A DNA stretch of 64,000 bases from Streptomyces sp. Je 1-79. GTDB lineage: Bacteria; Actinomycetota; Actinomycetes; Streptomycetales; Streptomycetaceae. The notes beneath the pieces were generated by a model. That model saw nothing but the letters and a program-made list of their open reading frames with translations. It searched no databases and had not been told where the DNA came from. Below are positions 1 to 8,316 of this stretch, in pieces. The stretch's first letter is position 1. Each line of letters begins with the position of its first letter. The position numbers and the translations under genes were made by a program. Location of the stretch: assembly GCF_025195125.1 (NCBI RefSeq), contig NZ_JAMGSL010000015.1, positions 62,001 to 126,000 of the forward strand, written 5' to 3'.

Positions 1-190
1 GCGGATCGTCGCCCTCGCCACCGGCGCGCCGGACGAGGAGATCGAGACCGCCCTCGCCGCCGCGGACGGCGAGGTGAAGACCGCGATCCTGATGATCCTC
101 GCCGACATCGATGCCAAGGCCGCCGACCAGCGCCTGACGGACTCGGCGGGCCACCTGCGTGCCGCCCTGCACGCCGAGACCACCCCCTGA
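1..190 (+). CDS. murQ: N-acetylmuramic acid 6-phosphate etherase, C-terminal end (partial)
   Basis: Only the last 62 codons are inside the window, in the frame beginning at base 2 and stopping with TGA at 188-190. The visible residues (ALATGAPDEE, then KTAILMILADIDAKAA, then a short tail) resemble the C-terminal helical region of MurQ, which cleaves the lactyl ether of MurNAc-6-phosphate to give GlcNAc-6-phosphate and D-lactate in the cytoplasm. A PTS permease starts 39 bases downstream on the same strand. That is the usual pairing of MurNAc uptake and etherase and supports the call. The start and the SIS active site lie outside the window, so the identification rests on a short tail plus context. 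Confidence 0.75.
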   Translation, partial: RIVALATGAPDEEIETALAAADGEVKTAILMILADIDAKAADQRLTDSAGHLRAALHAETTP

Positions 191-228
191 ACCTCCCCCG
201 TCCCCGCACAGCAAGGCACCACCGCACC

Positions 229-1731
229 ATGAGCACAGACGACAAGAACCGCGCCATCGCCGCCGCGATCCTCCCCCTCGTCGGCGGCGCAGAGAACATC
301 GACTCGGTCGCCCACTGCATGACCCGGCTCCGGCTGGCTCTGCGGGACCGCTCACTCGTCCAGGACGAGGCCCTGAAGGCCCTGCCGGCCGTCATGGGCG
401 TGGTGGAGGACGACACGTACCAGATCGTGCTCGGCCCCGGTACGGTCGCCCGCGTGACGCCGGAGTTCGAGGCCCTGGTGGCCGCCGCCCCCCGGCCCTC
501 CGCGGACGGTCTCGCCGCCCAGGGAGCCGCGATCAGGGCGGCGCGGAAGGCGAAGAACCAGACCCCCTTCAAGCTCTTCCTGCGCAGGATCGCGAACATC
601 TTCGTCCCGCTGATCCCCGCCCTCATCGGCTGCGGCATCATCGCCGGCCTCAACGGCCTGCTGATCAACCTGGGTTGGCTGCCGGGCGTGACCCCCGCCC
701 TCGCGGCGATGGCGAGCGGATTCATGGCGCTGATCGCGGTCTTCGTCGGCTTCAACACGGCGAAGGAGTTCGGCGGTACGCCCATCCTGGGCGGCGCGGT
801 CGCGGCGATCATCGTCTTCCCCGGCGTCGCGAAGATCGACGCGTTCGGGCAGACGCTGTCGCCCGGACAGGGCGGTGTGCTCGGCGCGCTGGGCGCGGCG
901 GTGCTCGCGGTGTACGTCGAGAAGTGGTGCCGCCGCTGGGTGCCGGAGGCCCTCGACGTGCTGGTCACCCCGACCCTCACGGTCCTGGTCTCCGGGCTGG
1001 TCACGATCTTCGGCCTGATGTTCGTCGCCGGTGAGATCTCCACCGCGATCGGCGACTTCGCCAACTGGCTCCTCGCGCACGCCGGCGCGGGCGCGGGCCT
1101 CGTCCTCGGCGGCCTGTTCCTGCCGCTGGTGATGCTCGGTCTGCACCAGGCCCTCATCCCGATCCACACCACGCTGATCGAGCAGCAGGGCTTCACGGTC
1201 CTGCTCCCGATCCTGGCGATGGCGGGCGCGGGCCAGGTCGGCGCGGCGGTCGCCGTCTACTTCAAGCTCCCCCGCAACGGCTCCATCCGCCGCACGATCA
1301 AGTCCGCCCTCCCGGCCGGCTTCCTCGGCGTGGGCGAGCCCCTGATCTACGGCGTCTCGCTCCCGCTGGGCCGCCCGTTCGTCACGGCCTGCGTCGGCGG
1401 CGCGTTCGGCGGCGGTTTCGTCGGCCTCTTCAACATGCTGGGCGACAAGGTCGGCTCCACGGCCATCGGCCCCTCGGGCTGGGCGCTCTTCCCCCTGCTC
1501 GACGGCAACAAGGGCCTCGGCGAGACGATCGCGATCTACGCGGGCGGGCTGCTCGTCGGCTACGCGGTGGGCTTCGTGGCGACGTACTTCTGGGGCTTCA
1601 GCGACCGGCTCCTGGAGGAGTTCGACGTGGAGACGGACCCGGTGGGCGCCACGGTGACGGCTCCGGCGGCGACCCCGGTCGCCGCGGGCGGCCCCGCGAC
1701 CCCGCAGACCCCGGAGCCCGTGAAGGTCTGA
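229..1731 (+). CDS. PTS sugar permease, EIIBC (MurNAc/GlcNAc-type)
   Basis: This 500-residue membrane protein is a fused EIIB-EIIC component of the phosphotransferase system. It imports a sugar while phosphorylating it. The EIIB domain covers about residues 1-90 and has the phosphorylated cysteine at C30 in the motif AHCMTRLRLAL. The EIIC domain (about 115-470) is a run of hydrophobic helices and carries the sugar-site motif GEPLIYG. There is no EIIA domain, so phosphate must come from a separate EIIA such as Crr. It begins 39 bases after murQ, probably in the same operon, which points to MurNAc or another amino sugar. The exact substrate cannot be read from sequence. The tail is rich in Ala, Thr and Pro. 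An AAGG-like ribosome site precedes the ATG. Confidence 0.88.
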   Translation: MSTDDKNRAIAAAILPLVGGAENIDSVAHCMTRLRLALRDRSLVQDEALKALPAVMGVVEDDTYQIVLGPGTVARVTPEFEALVAAAPRPSADGLAAQGAAIRAARKAKNQTPFKLFLRRIANIFVPLIPALIGCGIIAGLNGLLINLGWLPGVTPALAAMASGFMALIAVFVGFNTAKEFGGTPILGGAVAAIIVFPGVAKIDAFGQTLSPGQGGVLGALGAAVLAVYVEKWCRRWVPEALDVLVTPTLTVLVSGLVTIFGLMFVAGEISTAIGDFANWLLAHAGAGAGLVLGGLFLPLVMLGLHQALIPIHTTLIEQQGFTVLLPILAMAGAGQVGAAVAVYFKLPRNGSIRRTIKSALPAGFLGVGEPLIYGVSLPLGRPFVTACVGGAFGGGFVGLFNMLGDKVGSTAIGPSGWALFPLLDGNKGLGETIAIYAGGLLVGYAVGFVATYFWGFSDRLLEEFDVETDPVGATVTAPAATPVAAGGPATPQTPEPVKV

Positions 1732-1741
1732 CCCCGCGTGG

Positions 1742-1781
1742 GAGGGGCGGGTCGTGCCGGCATCGGTGCGACCCGCCCCTC
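1742..1781 (+). terminator. Rho-independent-type hairpin after the PTS gene
   Basis: A perfect 13-bp stem (GAGGGGCGGGTCG at 1742-1754 with its complement at 1769-1781) and a 14-base loop lie 11 bases after the PTS stop. There is no U-tract, which is common in Streptomyces. The convergent gene ends at 1793, so the hairpin may serve both strands. Confidence 0.7.
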
Positions 1782-1792
1782 GCGCGTACCCC

Positions 1793-2995
1793 CTACGCCT
1801 GCTCGACCACGATCCCCGACTGTTCGAGCAGCCGTACGACGCTCTCGAAGTACGTGAGTTCGCCCGCCGCGTCGGCGCTCACCGACGCCAGCGCCTCCCG
1901 GGCGATGTGCGCGTCGTGCCAGACCAGGGTGACCGGGCCCGGGAGCCGGTTGCCGCCGCAGGGGCAGCCGCGCAGCGCGCCCCAGCACCGGGCGAAGTGG
2001 GCGCCGGGGCCGCCGATGGCCTCGCCGACCGCGCACTGGACGCCCGGGATGTCGGTGGCGAACCGGCCGTCCAGGTGGCAGGTGTCGCCCACCCGGTCCT
2101 CGCCGCCGACCGGCCTGGTGAAACCGAGCCACTGCGCCCTGCCCCTCGTGTCGAGCCCGGCCCATGCGTTGGGCGTGCTCGGGGCGCCCTCGTGCCAGGC
2201 GTCCCAGACCGGACGGGCGGCGTGCGGCAGCGGCTTCGAGAGGCCGCCGTCGATGGCGATGTCCACGAGGGCGCCCCCGAGCACGGACGGGCGGGCTTCA
2301 CGGACGTGCACGAAGAAGTGCTCCATCACCCGGACCACCCGGCCCGCGCGGTCGAGCACGAACAGCTCCACCGGGTCCCCCGCCCACCGCCGGGTGGTCA
2401 GCCGCCGCAGCATGAGCTCCTCGGGTTGGCAGCCGACGAGGGTGAGCGCCGGCCGCGCGACCGGGCGCTCGGGCTTGTAGAGACCCTCCACCCGCCGGCA
2501 CTCGCCGAGCCATCCGCCACCCCACCCGTTGTAGATCCTCACGCGGCCCGACCGCGGCTCGGTGCGGGAGTCCGGCCGGTCGGCGACCGCCGTCTCGATC
2601 AGGACGTCCACGCGCGAGGCGTCGTCCGCGTTCGGCCGGCTGTCGAGCACCACGACGTCGGCCAGCTCCCAGTCGTGCGTCGGCCTCTCGGTCGTCTCGT
2701 CGTCGATGTGCAGGGACAGGTCACCCAGCCGGTCGCGTTCCCGCGCGGCCCCGTCGACGGCCTTGCGCAGCCTGCCCTCGGGCACGCACCCGGTCAGCGT
2801 CAGCCGCTCGCGGGGCGGCTCCTCGTCCGCGAACAGACCCCGGATGCCGGCGCACCGCGCCCACACCGTCTGTTCCCCGTCCCACTCCTCGGCGACCAGG
2901 AGGAACCGCAGCGGATGCGGCCGTTCCCAGGCCCACGTCCGGTCCTCGTACCGCTGCCCGTACCGCGCTTCGTACAGCTCCCCGCCCTCACTCAT
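1793..2995 (-). CDS. Barstar-domain fusion protein
   Basis: A 400-residue protein with no signal peptide. The last 75 or so residues look like barstar, the barnase inhibitor fold: a G-AHFARCWGALRGC element, then PVTLVWHDAHIAREAL, then YFESVVRLLEQSGIVVE. That matches the pattern of the RNase-binding helix, strand and final helix-strand. The preceding 320 residues contain two related blocks (each with a TLTGC- or TLVGC-type motif followed by an acidic or basic stretch), are rich in Trp and Cys, and are of unknown function. The start at 2995 is chosen because the protein begins cleanly with MSEGGELYEARYG there; further upstream the frame runs antisense through the next gene. No RNase toxin is adjacent, so a role as a cognate immunity protein is inference. 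Confidence 0.75.
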   Translation of the reverse strand: MSEGGELYEARYGQRYEDRTWAWERPHPLRFLLVAEEWDGEQTVWARCAGIRGLFADEEPPRERLTLTGCVPEGRLRKAVDGAARERDRLGDLSLHIDDETTERPTHDWELADVVVLDSRPNADDASRVDVLIETAVADRPDSRTEPRSGRVRIYNGWGGGWLGECRRVEGLYKPERPVARPALTLVGCQPEELMLRRLTTRRWAGDPVELFVLDRAGRVVRVMEHFFVHVREARPSVLGGALVDIAIDGGLSKPLPHAARPVWDAWHEGAPSTPNAWAGLDTRGRAQWLGFTRPVGGEDRVGDTCHLDGRFATDIPGVQCAVGEAIGGPGAHFARCWGALRGCPCGGNRLPGPVTLVWHDAHIAREALASVSADAAGELTYFESVVRLLEQSGIVVEQA

Positions 2996-3042
2996 GCGCC
3001 CGATCCTAAGAACCTCGTGGCCGCGCCCCGGTCGGACGGGTG

Positions 3043-4581
3043 TCACCCCGCTCGGTTCGCGCAGTACGTGTCGCGGGCCGGGCGCTCCCCCGTGCGCAGG
3101 AACTCCGTCACCGCGCGGTCGCCGCACGCGTTGCCGTTGCCCAGGTACATGCCGTGCCCGCCCTGGTCGACCGTGACCAGCCTGGCCCGGTCGCCGAGGG
3201 CGGCGCGCATCCGCAGACCGGCGGCGTACGGGGTGGACGGGTCGCGCAGGCTCTGGACCATCAGGATGTTCGACGGTCCCCGGTCGGTGATCCGGGTGGG
3301 CCTCTCGGCCGGCGCCTTCCAGAAGGAGCAGGGCGTGATGTTCGCCGGGAACCCGGCCGTCAGCGGGTGGCGGGCCCGCTCGGCCGCGACGGCCCGCCGG
3401 TGGGCGGGGACGGAGGCCGGCCACCGCACGTCGTTGCAGATGACACCGACCATGATCGCCGCGTCCTCCTGGGGCAGGGCGCTCGCCAGCTCCGGCGGAA
3501 GCGCGGGCGTGCGGTCGGGGTGCCGGGCGTCCACCACGAGGCGGGCGAACCCGGCGAAGGCCGTGTCGCTGTAGAGCGCGTTCTGCAGCGCCTGCCGGAG
3601 CAGGTTGCCGGTCAGCGGGACCCCGGGGGTGGTGGTCTCCACCGGTGCGCGGTCCAGCCGCTCCGCCAGCGCGATCACCAGCGGGCGGACGTCCTCGGCC
3701 CGCTCCGCGAGCCGCAGCCCCTGCTCCGCCCGGTCCGGGTGCGCCGCCCACGTCGCGAAGTCGGGGAAACGGTCCTGCGCGCCCTGGCCCAGGTACGCGA
3801 GCCAGCCCCGGGCCACCCGCTCCGGGTCCGGGTCGCTGCTGCTGTCCAGGACCCAGCGGTCGGTACGGTGCGGGAACTTCTGGGCGTAGACGGCGCCGAC
3901 GTACGTGCCGTACGAGACGCCCCAGGCCGAGAGCCTTTCCTCGCCCAGCGCCCGCCGGAACCGGTCGAGGTCCCGGGCCTGGTTCGCCGTCGTCATGCTC
4001 GCCAGCTCCTCGCCGCCGTTGCGGGCGCACGCCTCGGCGGTACGCCGGGACCGGGCGACGTTCTCCGCGATGCCGCCTTCGGCGTCCGGCCAGGACCGCA
4101 GGTTCACGATCCGCCGGTCGTCCTCGTCCAGCCGGCAATTCGCCCGCACGCTGCCGCCCACGCCCCGCGGGTCCATCGCGACCAGGTCGTACGCACCGCC
4201 CAGCTCCCGCCGCAGCGCCTCTCCCTTCAGCGTCAGCCGCTGCACCCCGGAGCTCCCGGGGCCGCCCGGAATCACCGCCAGCGCGCCGCGCCGCTCGCCG
4301 GGCCGCTCGCTGCGGAGCCGGGACACGGCGATCCCGACCTGGCGGCCACCGGGGTCGCCGTAGTCCAGGGGTACCGAGAGGGTGGCGCACTCCTGCCCGG
4401 GCAGCGGCCTCGGCTTCAGCCTCGGGTCGTCGGCGCAGTCCGTCCACGCGAGTGTGGCGGGCGGGGACGCGGGCGCGGAGGCCGCGGCGGGGGCGGGAGC
4501 GGTGAGACCGGCCACGACGGCGGCGGCGGAGAGGGTGGTCAGCAGGGCGTTGCGGGCGGCGTGGGGAGCGTAAGTCGTCAT
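3043..4581 (-). CDS. Secreted alpha/beta hydrolase, tripeptidyl aminopeptidase family
   Basis: A 512-residue exported serine hydrolase. Residues 1-35 form a signal peptide ending in an Ala-rich stretch. The alpha/beta hydrolase core shows the oxyanion motif GGPGSSG (about 106-112), the nucleophile elbow GVSYGTY with Ser223, an acid-bearing strand with SLRDPSTP, and a final HGMY histidine. The C-terminal region with paired cysteines (ICNDV, TPCSFW, YCANRAG) is the TAP-like domain of the Streptomyces Tap/SlpD/SlpE enzymes. These remove tripeptides from secreted proteins outside the cell. The substrate is inferred from family only. It is a stand-alone gene, 92 bases from the next minus-strand gene. 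Confidence 0.87.
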   Translation of the reverse strand: MTTYAPHAARNALLTTLSAAAVVAGLTAPAPAAASAPASPPATLAWTDCADDPRLKPRPLPGQECATLSVPLDYGDPGGRQVGIAVSRLRSERPGERRGALAVIPGGPGSSGVQRLTLKGEALRRELGGAYDLVAMDPRGVGGSVRANCRLDEDDRRIVNLRSWPDAEGGIAENVARSRRTAEACARNGGEELASMTTANQARDLDRFRRALGEERLSAWGVSYGTYVGAVYAQKFPHRTDRWVLDSSSDPDPERVARGWLAYLGQGAQDRFPDFATWAAHPDRAEQGLRLAERAEDVRPLVIALAERLDRAPVETTTPGVPLTGNLLRQALQNALYSDTAFAGFARLVVDARHPDRTPALPPELASALPQEDAAIMVGVICNDVRWPASVPAHRRAVAAERARHPLTAGFPANITPCSFWKAPAERPTRITDRGPSNILMVQSLRDPSTPYAAGLRMRAALGDRARLVTVDQGGHGMYLGNGNACGDRAVTEFLRTGERPARDTYCANRAG

Positions 4582-4673
4582 GCGGTAAGCCTTGTTGACG
4601 TGCCGTCACGCTTCCATCCGGCGACCGGGACGGTTCGGGGTGGGGCTGGCCCCCGCCCGGAGGGGGTGGCCCG

Positions 4674-5768
4674 TCAGGGGGCGCTCGTGATCGACTCGCA
4701 GCCGCCGGCCGCGACGTCCGTTCCGGCCTCGCCGTCACAGACGTCGGGGGATCCGGCGCCTCCGACGAGGACGTCGTCGCTCGGACCGGCCTTGATCCGG
4801 TCGGCGCCGCCGCCACCGAGGAGCTGGTCGTCGCCGCCCGCGGTGCCGACGGTGTTCTCGATGAAGAAGTCGGCGTTGTCGCCGAGCAGCCGGTCGTCGC
4901 CGCCCCGCCCCTGGATGACGTCGTCGCCCGCGCTGGTGGGCGCCGTGGTGCTCACGGAGCTGTCACCCAGGAGGACTTCGTCGGCGCTGCCGCCGAGGAG
5001 CAGGTCGTCGCCGGCACCGGAGGCCGTACCCTCCGCGGCGTTGTGGTCCCCGAGGGCGAAGAACCCGCCGTCGGCGCCCAGGTCCAGGACGTCGTCCCCG
5101 CCGCTGCCCGACGCGTTCCGCTGCGCGTTGCTGTCACCGATGAGGATGTCGGTCCCGGAGCCGCCGCGCAGCACGTCGTCACCGGCTCCGGCGGCGTCGG
5201 TCACGGTCGCGACGGAGTCCCCGGCCATGTCGTCGACGCCGGAGCCGCCGTCGAGGAGGTCGTCGCCCCCGCCGGAGGCGCTCGCGCCTCGGCTGTCGCC
5301 GGCCACGACGTCGTCGCCCGGACCGGCGAGGACCTGGTCGTCGCCGCCGCCGGTGGCCGTCCCGGCGAGCGCGAAGCTGTCACCGCCGAGCCGGTCGTCA
5401 CCCGCGCCGCCCAGGACCCGGTCGTCGCCTCCGCCCACCGCGTCGCCGGTGAGGGCGATCACGTCACCGCGCGCGTTGTCGTCGCCCTCACCGGCGTCGA
5501 CGTGGTCGTCGCCGAGGCCGCCCTGGACGACGTCGTTCCCGCCCAGGGCGCAGATCAGATCGTCGCCGCCCTTGCCGTCGATCGTGTCCGCGCCGCCGGA
5601 GCCTACGATCACGTCGTCATCGGCCGTCCCCTCGACCGTCCCCGCCCCCGTGATCGTCGCGGGCGCGCCGAAACACGTGGGCTGGGCAGCGGCCGCCGCC
5701 CCGGCCGGAAGACCGAGAGCGAGCAGCGCGGCCGCGGCCAGCAGGCCGGAAACGCGGTGGGGAACCAT
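4674..5768 (-). CDS. Secreted RTX-like Asp/Gly repeat protein
   Basis: A 364-residue secreted protein with an N-terminal signal peptide (about 30 residues, ending GAAAAAQP). The rest is a calcium-type Asp/Gly repeat resembling hemolysin/RTX nonapeptides (GGxGDDxLxGG). The repeats are unusual: between RTX-like turns there is a recurring GDS-containing insert of about 12-15 residues, giving a period near 32 residues through most of the protein. It ends in a small Cys-bearing segment (DVCDGEAGTD, GGCES). The start at 5768 is supported by GGAGG a few bases upstream. There is no catalytic domain and no type I secretion context, so it is probably a structural or Ca-binding exported protein. Confidence 0.82.
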   Translation of the reverse strand: MVPHRVSGLLAAAALLALGLPAGAAAAAQPTCFGAPATITGAGTVEGTADDDVIVGSGGADTIDGKGGDDLICALGGNDVVQGGLGDDHVDAGEGDDNARGDVIALTGDAVGGGDDRVLGGAGDDRLGGDSFALAGTATGGGDDQVLAGPGDDVVAGDSRGASASGGGDDLLDGGSGVDDMAGDSVATVTDAAGAGDDVLRGGSGTDILIGDSNAQRNASGSGGDDVLDLGADGGFFALGDHNAAEGTASGAGDDLLLGGSADEVLLGDSSVSTTAPTSAGDDVIQGRGGDDRLLGDNADFFIENTVGTAGGDDQLLGGGGADRIKAGPSDDVLVGGAGSPDVCDGEAGTDVAAGGCESITSAP

Positions 5769-6058
5769 ACGGACCTCCAGAAGCCGAACCGTCACACGAC
5801 GACACCGATCCGGACGCTACGTCGCCACCCCCCGGTCGGCGACCCGTGGCCGCATTCGGGTGCGGGCCGATCGGCACAGCGGCGCGCACCCGAGGGGGTA
5901 CGACTCCGTTGGAGGTCAGCGCTTCTGACGGCGAGAAGGACCGGGGAGCGGACGGCCGAAGCGTCCCGGGGTCCCACGCGGCTCGGGCCCCGACACGGCT
6001 CGGCCCGACGCGTCCCGGGGCCCCGACCCGTCCGAGACCTGCCGGAGGTGACGGCCCG

Positions 6059-6664
6059 TCAGTTCAGGTCCGCTCCGGAGGCGACCACCACGCCGTAGAG
6101 GTCGGCGATCGTCGCGAGGGCGCTCCGGTGGAGCTGTTCGGCGGACACGTCGGCGACCACCGTGCGCAGCGGCCGGGTCGCGCAGGCATCGGCGACGACC
6201 GTCGGCCGGTTTCCCCGCAGGAACGCGCCCTCCGCCGTGAACGTCACGCACATGTGCGTCATGAACCCGGCGACCACCACGTCCTTGTGCCCGGCGGCGT
6301 CCACGTGTGCGCCCAGGTCCGTGTCGACGAAGGCGTTCGGGGCCTTCTTGACGACGACCGGCTCGCCCTCGACCGGGGCGACGCTCGGGTGGATCGCGCC
6401 GATCTCCGCACGGATGTCGTACGGCGTCCCCTCGCCGCCGTCGTTGACGACATGGACCACCTTCGCCCCCGCCTCCCGGGCCCTGGCGAGCAGGGCGGCG
6501 GCGGAGTCGAGCGCGGCCCGCCAGCCGTCCAGCTCCATCACGCCGCGGGTGTAGGTGTTCTGGTAGTCGACGAGGATCAGCGTCGCGTCGGAGAGCGAGG
6601 CCGGCGTCTCGTCGAAGCCGTTGAGTTCGCGCAGAGTCGTACGCGTCGTGCGGGTCGTACCCAT
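6059..6664 (-). CDS. Isochorismatase-family cysteine hydrolase
   Basis: A 201-residue cytoplasmic hydrolase. The catalytic triad of the family is visible: Asp in LVDYQNTY (about residue 33), Lys in KKAPNAF, and the nucleophilic Cys in MTHMCVTFTAEGA. Family members hydrolyse isochorismate, nicotinamide, or other amides and imides; the sequence does not fix the substrate. It is transcribed divergently from a GlxA-type AraC regulator starting 49 bases away, which probably controls it. A purine-rich AGGGGG element lies about 10 bases before the ATG. Confidence 0.88.
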   Translation of the reverse strand: MGTTRTTRTTLRELNGFDETPASLSDATLILVDYQNTYTRGVMELDGWRAALDSAAALLARAREAGAKVVHVVNDGGEGTPYDIRAEIGAIHPSVAPVEGEPVVVKKAPNAFVDTDLGAHVDAAGHKDVVVAGFMTHMCVTFTAEGAFLRGNRPTVVADACATRPLRTVVADVSAEQLHRSALATIADLYGVVVASGADLN

Positions 6665-6690
6665 GGAAGAAATACCCCCTGGCTCGGGCT

Positions 6691-6709
6691 GTTTCGCTAC
6701 ATCTGAAAC
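6691..6709. promoter_or_regulatory. Inverted repeat in divergent promoter
   Basis: GTTTC at 6691-6695 and GAAAC at 6705-6709 form an inverted repeat with a 9-base spacer. It lies in the short region between the hydrolase gene and its divergent AraC-family regulator. It is a plausible operator, but the arms are only 5 bp. Confidence 0.4.
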
Positions 6710-6712
6710 GCT

Positions 6713-7804
6713 ATGGCCGACCCAGACGCGTCAGCAATGTCGCCCAACTTGCAGATACGGACATCGCGAATGAGCCCGGTGGAACGACTGATCGTCATCG
6801 TCCTCTTCGAGGGCGTCGACCTGCTCGACGTCACCGGCCCGCCGGAGGTCTTCTCGCTCCTGCGCCGCGAGACGGACGACGCCTCGGGCTACCGCGTCGT
6901 CCTCGCCGCCGAGACCACGGACCCGGTCACCACCTCCGCGGGCGTACGGATCCTCCCCGACATCACCTTCGACGAGGCGCTCGACCCGGCGGCCACGCGC
7001 GCCATCGACACGCTCCTGGTCCCCGGCTCGGTGGAGGTCGACGAGCAGCGGCGCGTCCACGCCCTCGCCGAGCCGGCCGTCGTCGACCGGGTGAAGGCGC
7101 TGGCCGGGCGGGCGCGCCGGGTCACCTCCGTCTGCGTGGGCGCGCACATCCTCGCCGCCGCCGGCCTGCTCGACGGCAGGCGCGCCACCACCCACTGGTC
7201 GACCGCCCGGCAGCTCGCCACCGAGCATCCGCTGGTCGAGGTCGACGCCGACCCGATCTTCATCCGCGAGGGAGACGTGTGGACCGGCGCGGGGATCAGC
7301 GCCTGCCTCGACCTGTCGCTCGCCCTCGTTGCCGAGGACTTCGGCGAGACCGTCGCCCTGCGCGTGGCACGGCAGCTCGTCATGTACCTGAAGCGCCCCA
7401 GCGGGCAGAGCCAGTTCAGCGTCCCCCTCGAACCGCTCTCCACGACCCGCCGCATCGAGGACCTCCGCCACCACATCACCCGCCACCTCGCCGAGCCGCT
7501 CACCGTCGACGACCTCGCCGCGTACGCGCACGTCAGCAGCCGCCAGCTCACCCGGATCTTCAAGGAGGAGCTCGGCGTGACCCCGGGCGTCTACATCGAG
7601 TCGGCGCGCGTCGAGCGTGCGCGCGCCGCACTCGAATCGACCGACGCCACCCTCGAACGGATCGCCTCCTCCTGTGGTTTCGGCACGATCGACACCCTGA
7701 TCCGGGCGTTCCGCCGCCGCCTCGACACCACCCCGACGGAGTACCGGCACCGCTTCCGTACGGGCCCTGGGGCGGACCCTAGGGGTGCATCCGCGCGCCC
7801 TTGA
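6713..7804 (+). CDS. GlxA-type AraC-family transcriptional regulator
   Basis: A 363-residue regulator with an N-terminal DJ-1/PfpI-like domain (about 20-200; FEGVDLLDVTGPPEVF and the nucleophile-elbow-like VCVGAHILAAAGLL) and a C-terminal AraC double helix-turn-helix (about 235-345; DDLAAYAHVSSRQLTRIFKEE and ASSCGFGTIDTLIRAFRR). This fusion is typical of GlxA/FtrA/ArgR-like activators. It is divergent from the isochorismatase-family gene, its likely target. An internal ATG at 6770 (MSPVERLIVIVLFEG) is a plausible alternative start because family alignments usually begin there. The 3' end overlaps the convergent DUF2000 gene by 26 bases. Confidence 0.88.
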   Translation: MADPDASAMSPNLQIRTSRMSPVERLIVIVLFEGVDLLDVTGPPEVFSLLRRETDDASGYRVVLAAETTDPVTTSAGVRILPDITFDEALDPAATRAIDTLLVPGSVEVDEQRRVHALAEPAVVDRVKALAGRARRVTSVCVGAHILAAAGLLDGRRATTHWSTARQLATEHPLVEVDADPIFIREGDVWTGAGISACLDLSLALVAEDFGETVALRVARQLVMYLKRPSGQSQFSVPLEPLSTTRRIEDLRHHITRHLAEPLTVDDLAAYAHVSSRQLTRIFKEELGVTPGVYIESARVERARAALESTDATLERIASSCGFGTIDTLIRAFRRRLDTTPTEYRHRFRTGPGADPRGASARP

Positions 7805-8267
7805 GCACCTTGTCGACGGCGTTGCGCGGCCCGTACACGGCGAGCCCCACGACATCCAGCCGGTCGCCCGGCACCGCGCGGACCGCCGCGCGGTTGTCCC
7901 GGTCGTTGCCGGTGGCGAAGAGGTCGGAGGTGAAGACGGAACGGGGCAGCGAGCGGGACAGGGCGCGGCCGTGCGCGGCGGTGAGCGTCTCCTTCGTCCC
8001 CTCGAAGACGAGGACGGGCTGCCGGAACATCGGCAGGTACGGCGTGCCGTCGGCGTCGGCGTACGGCTCGCCGATCACCTCGGGCAGCTCCGAGCCGACG
8101 CCGCTGACCAGGAACGCGGTCACGTTCAGCCGCTGCCAGGTCTCCAGGTCCTCGCGCAGCAGGACGGCGATCTTCGTGTCGAACCGTACGGGCACGGACT
8201 CGGGGGCAGTGTTCGTGCTCTCAGGGGTCGTGGTCTGGGGCGTCGGGCTCTCGGGCGTCGTGTTCAT
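7779..8267 (-). CDS. DUF2000 family protein
   Basis: A 162-residue protein. After a Thr/Pro/Ser-rich N-terminal linker of about 28 residues comes a compact domain starting RFDTKIAVLLREDLETWQRLN and TAFLVSGV, the signature of the DUF2000 family. These are small alpha/beta proteins related to peptidyl-tRNA hydrolase-like folds with no assigned function. The start at 8267 is chosen as the first ATG with a plausible leader; longer readings enter the divergent AraC gene. It is 49 bases from that gene's start, so the two probably share a promoter region. Confidence 0.78.
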   Translation of the reverse strand: MNTTPESPTPQTTTPESTNTAPESVPVRFDTKIAVLLREDLETWQRLNVTAFLVSGVGSELPEVIGEPYADADGTPYLPMFRQPVLVFEGTKETLTAAHGRALSRSLPRSVFTSDLFATGNDRDNRAAVRAVPGDRLDVVGLAVYGPRNAVDKVLKGARMHP

Positions 8268-8316
8268 GATCCGAGACTGCCGCCTGCCCCGCCCCTCCTT
8301 CTTGTACGTTCTTGGC

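Noticed and set aside
3040..5928. Long plus-strand open frame (962 codons)
   Set aside because: It is antisense to the hydrolase and RTX-like genes, both of which have clear family motifs and ribosome sites; GC-rich antisense frames stay open by base composition.
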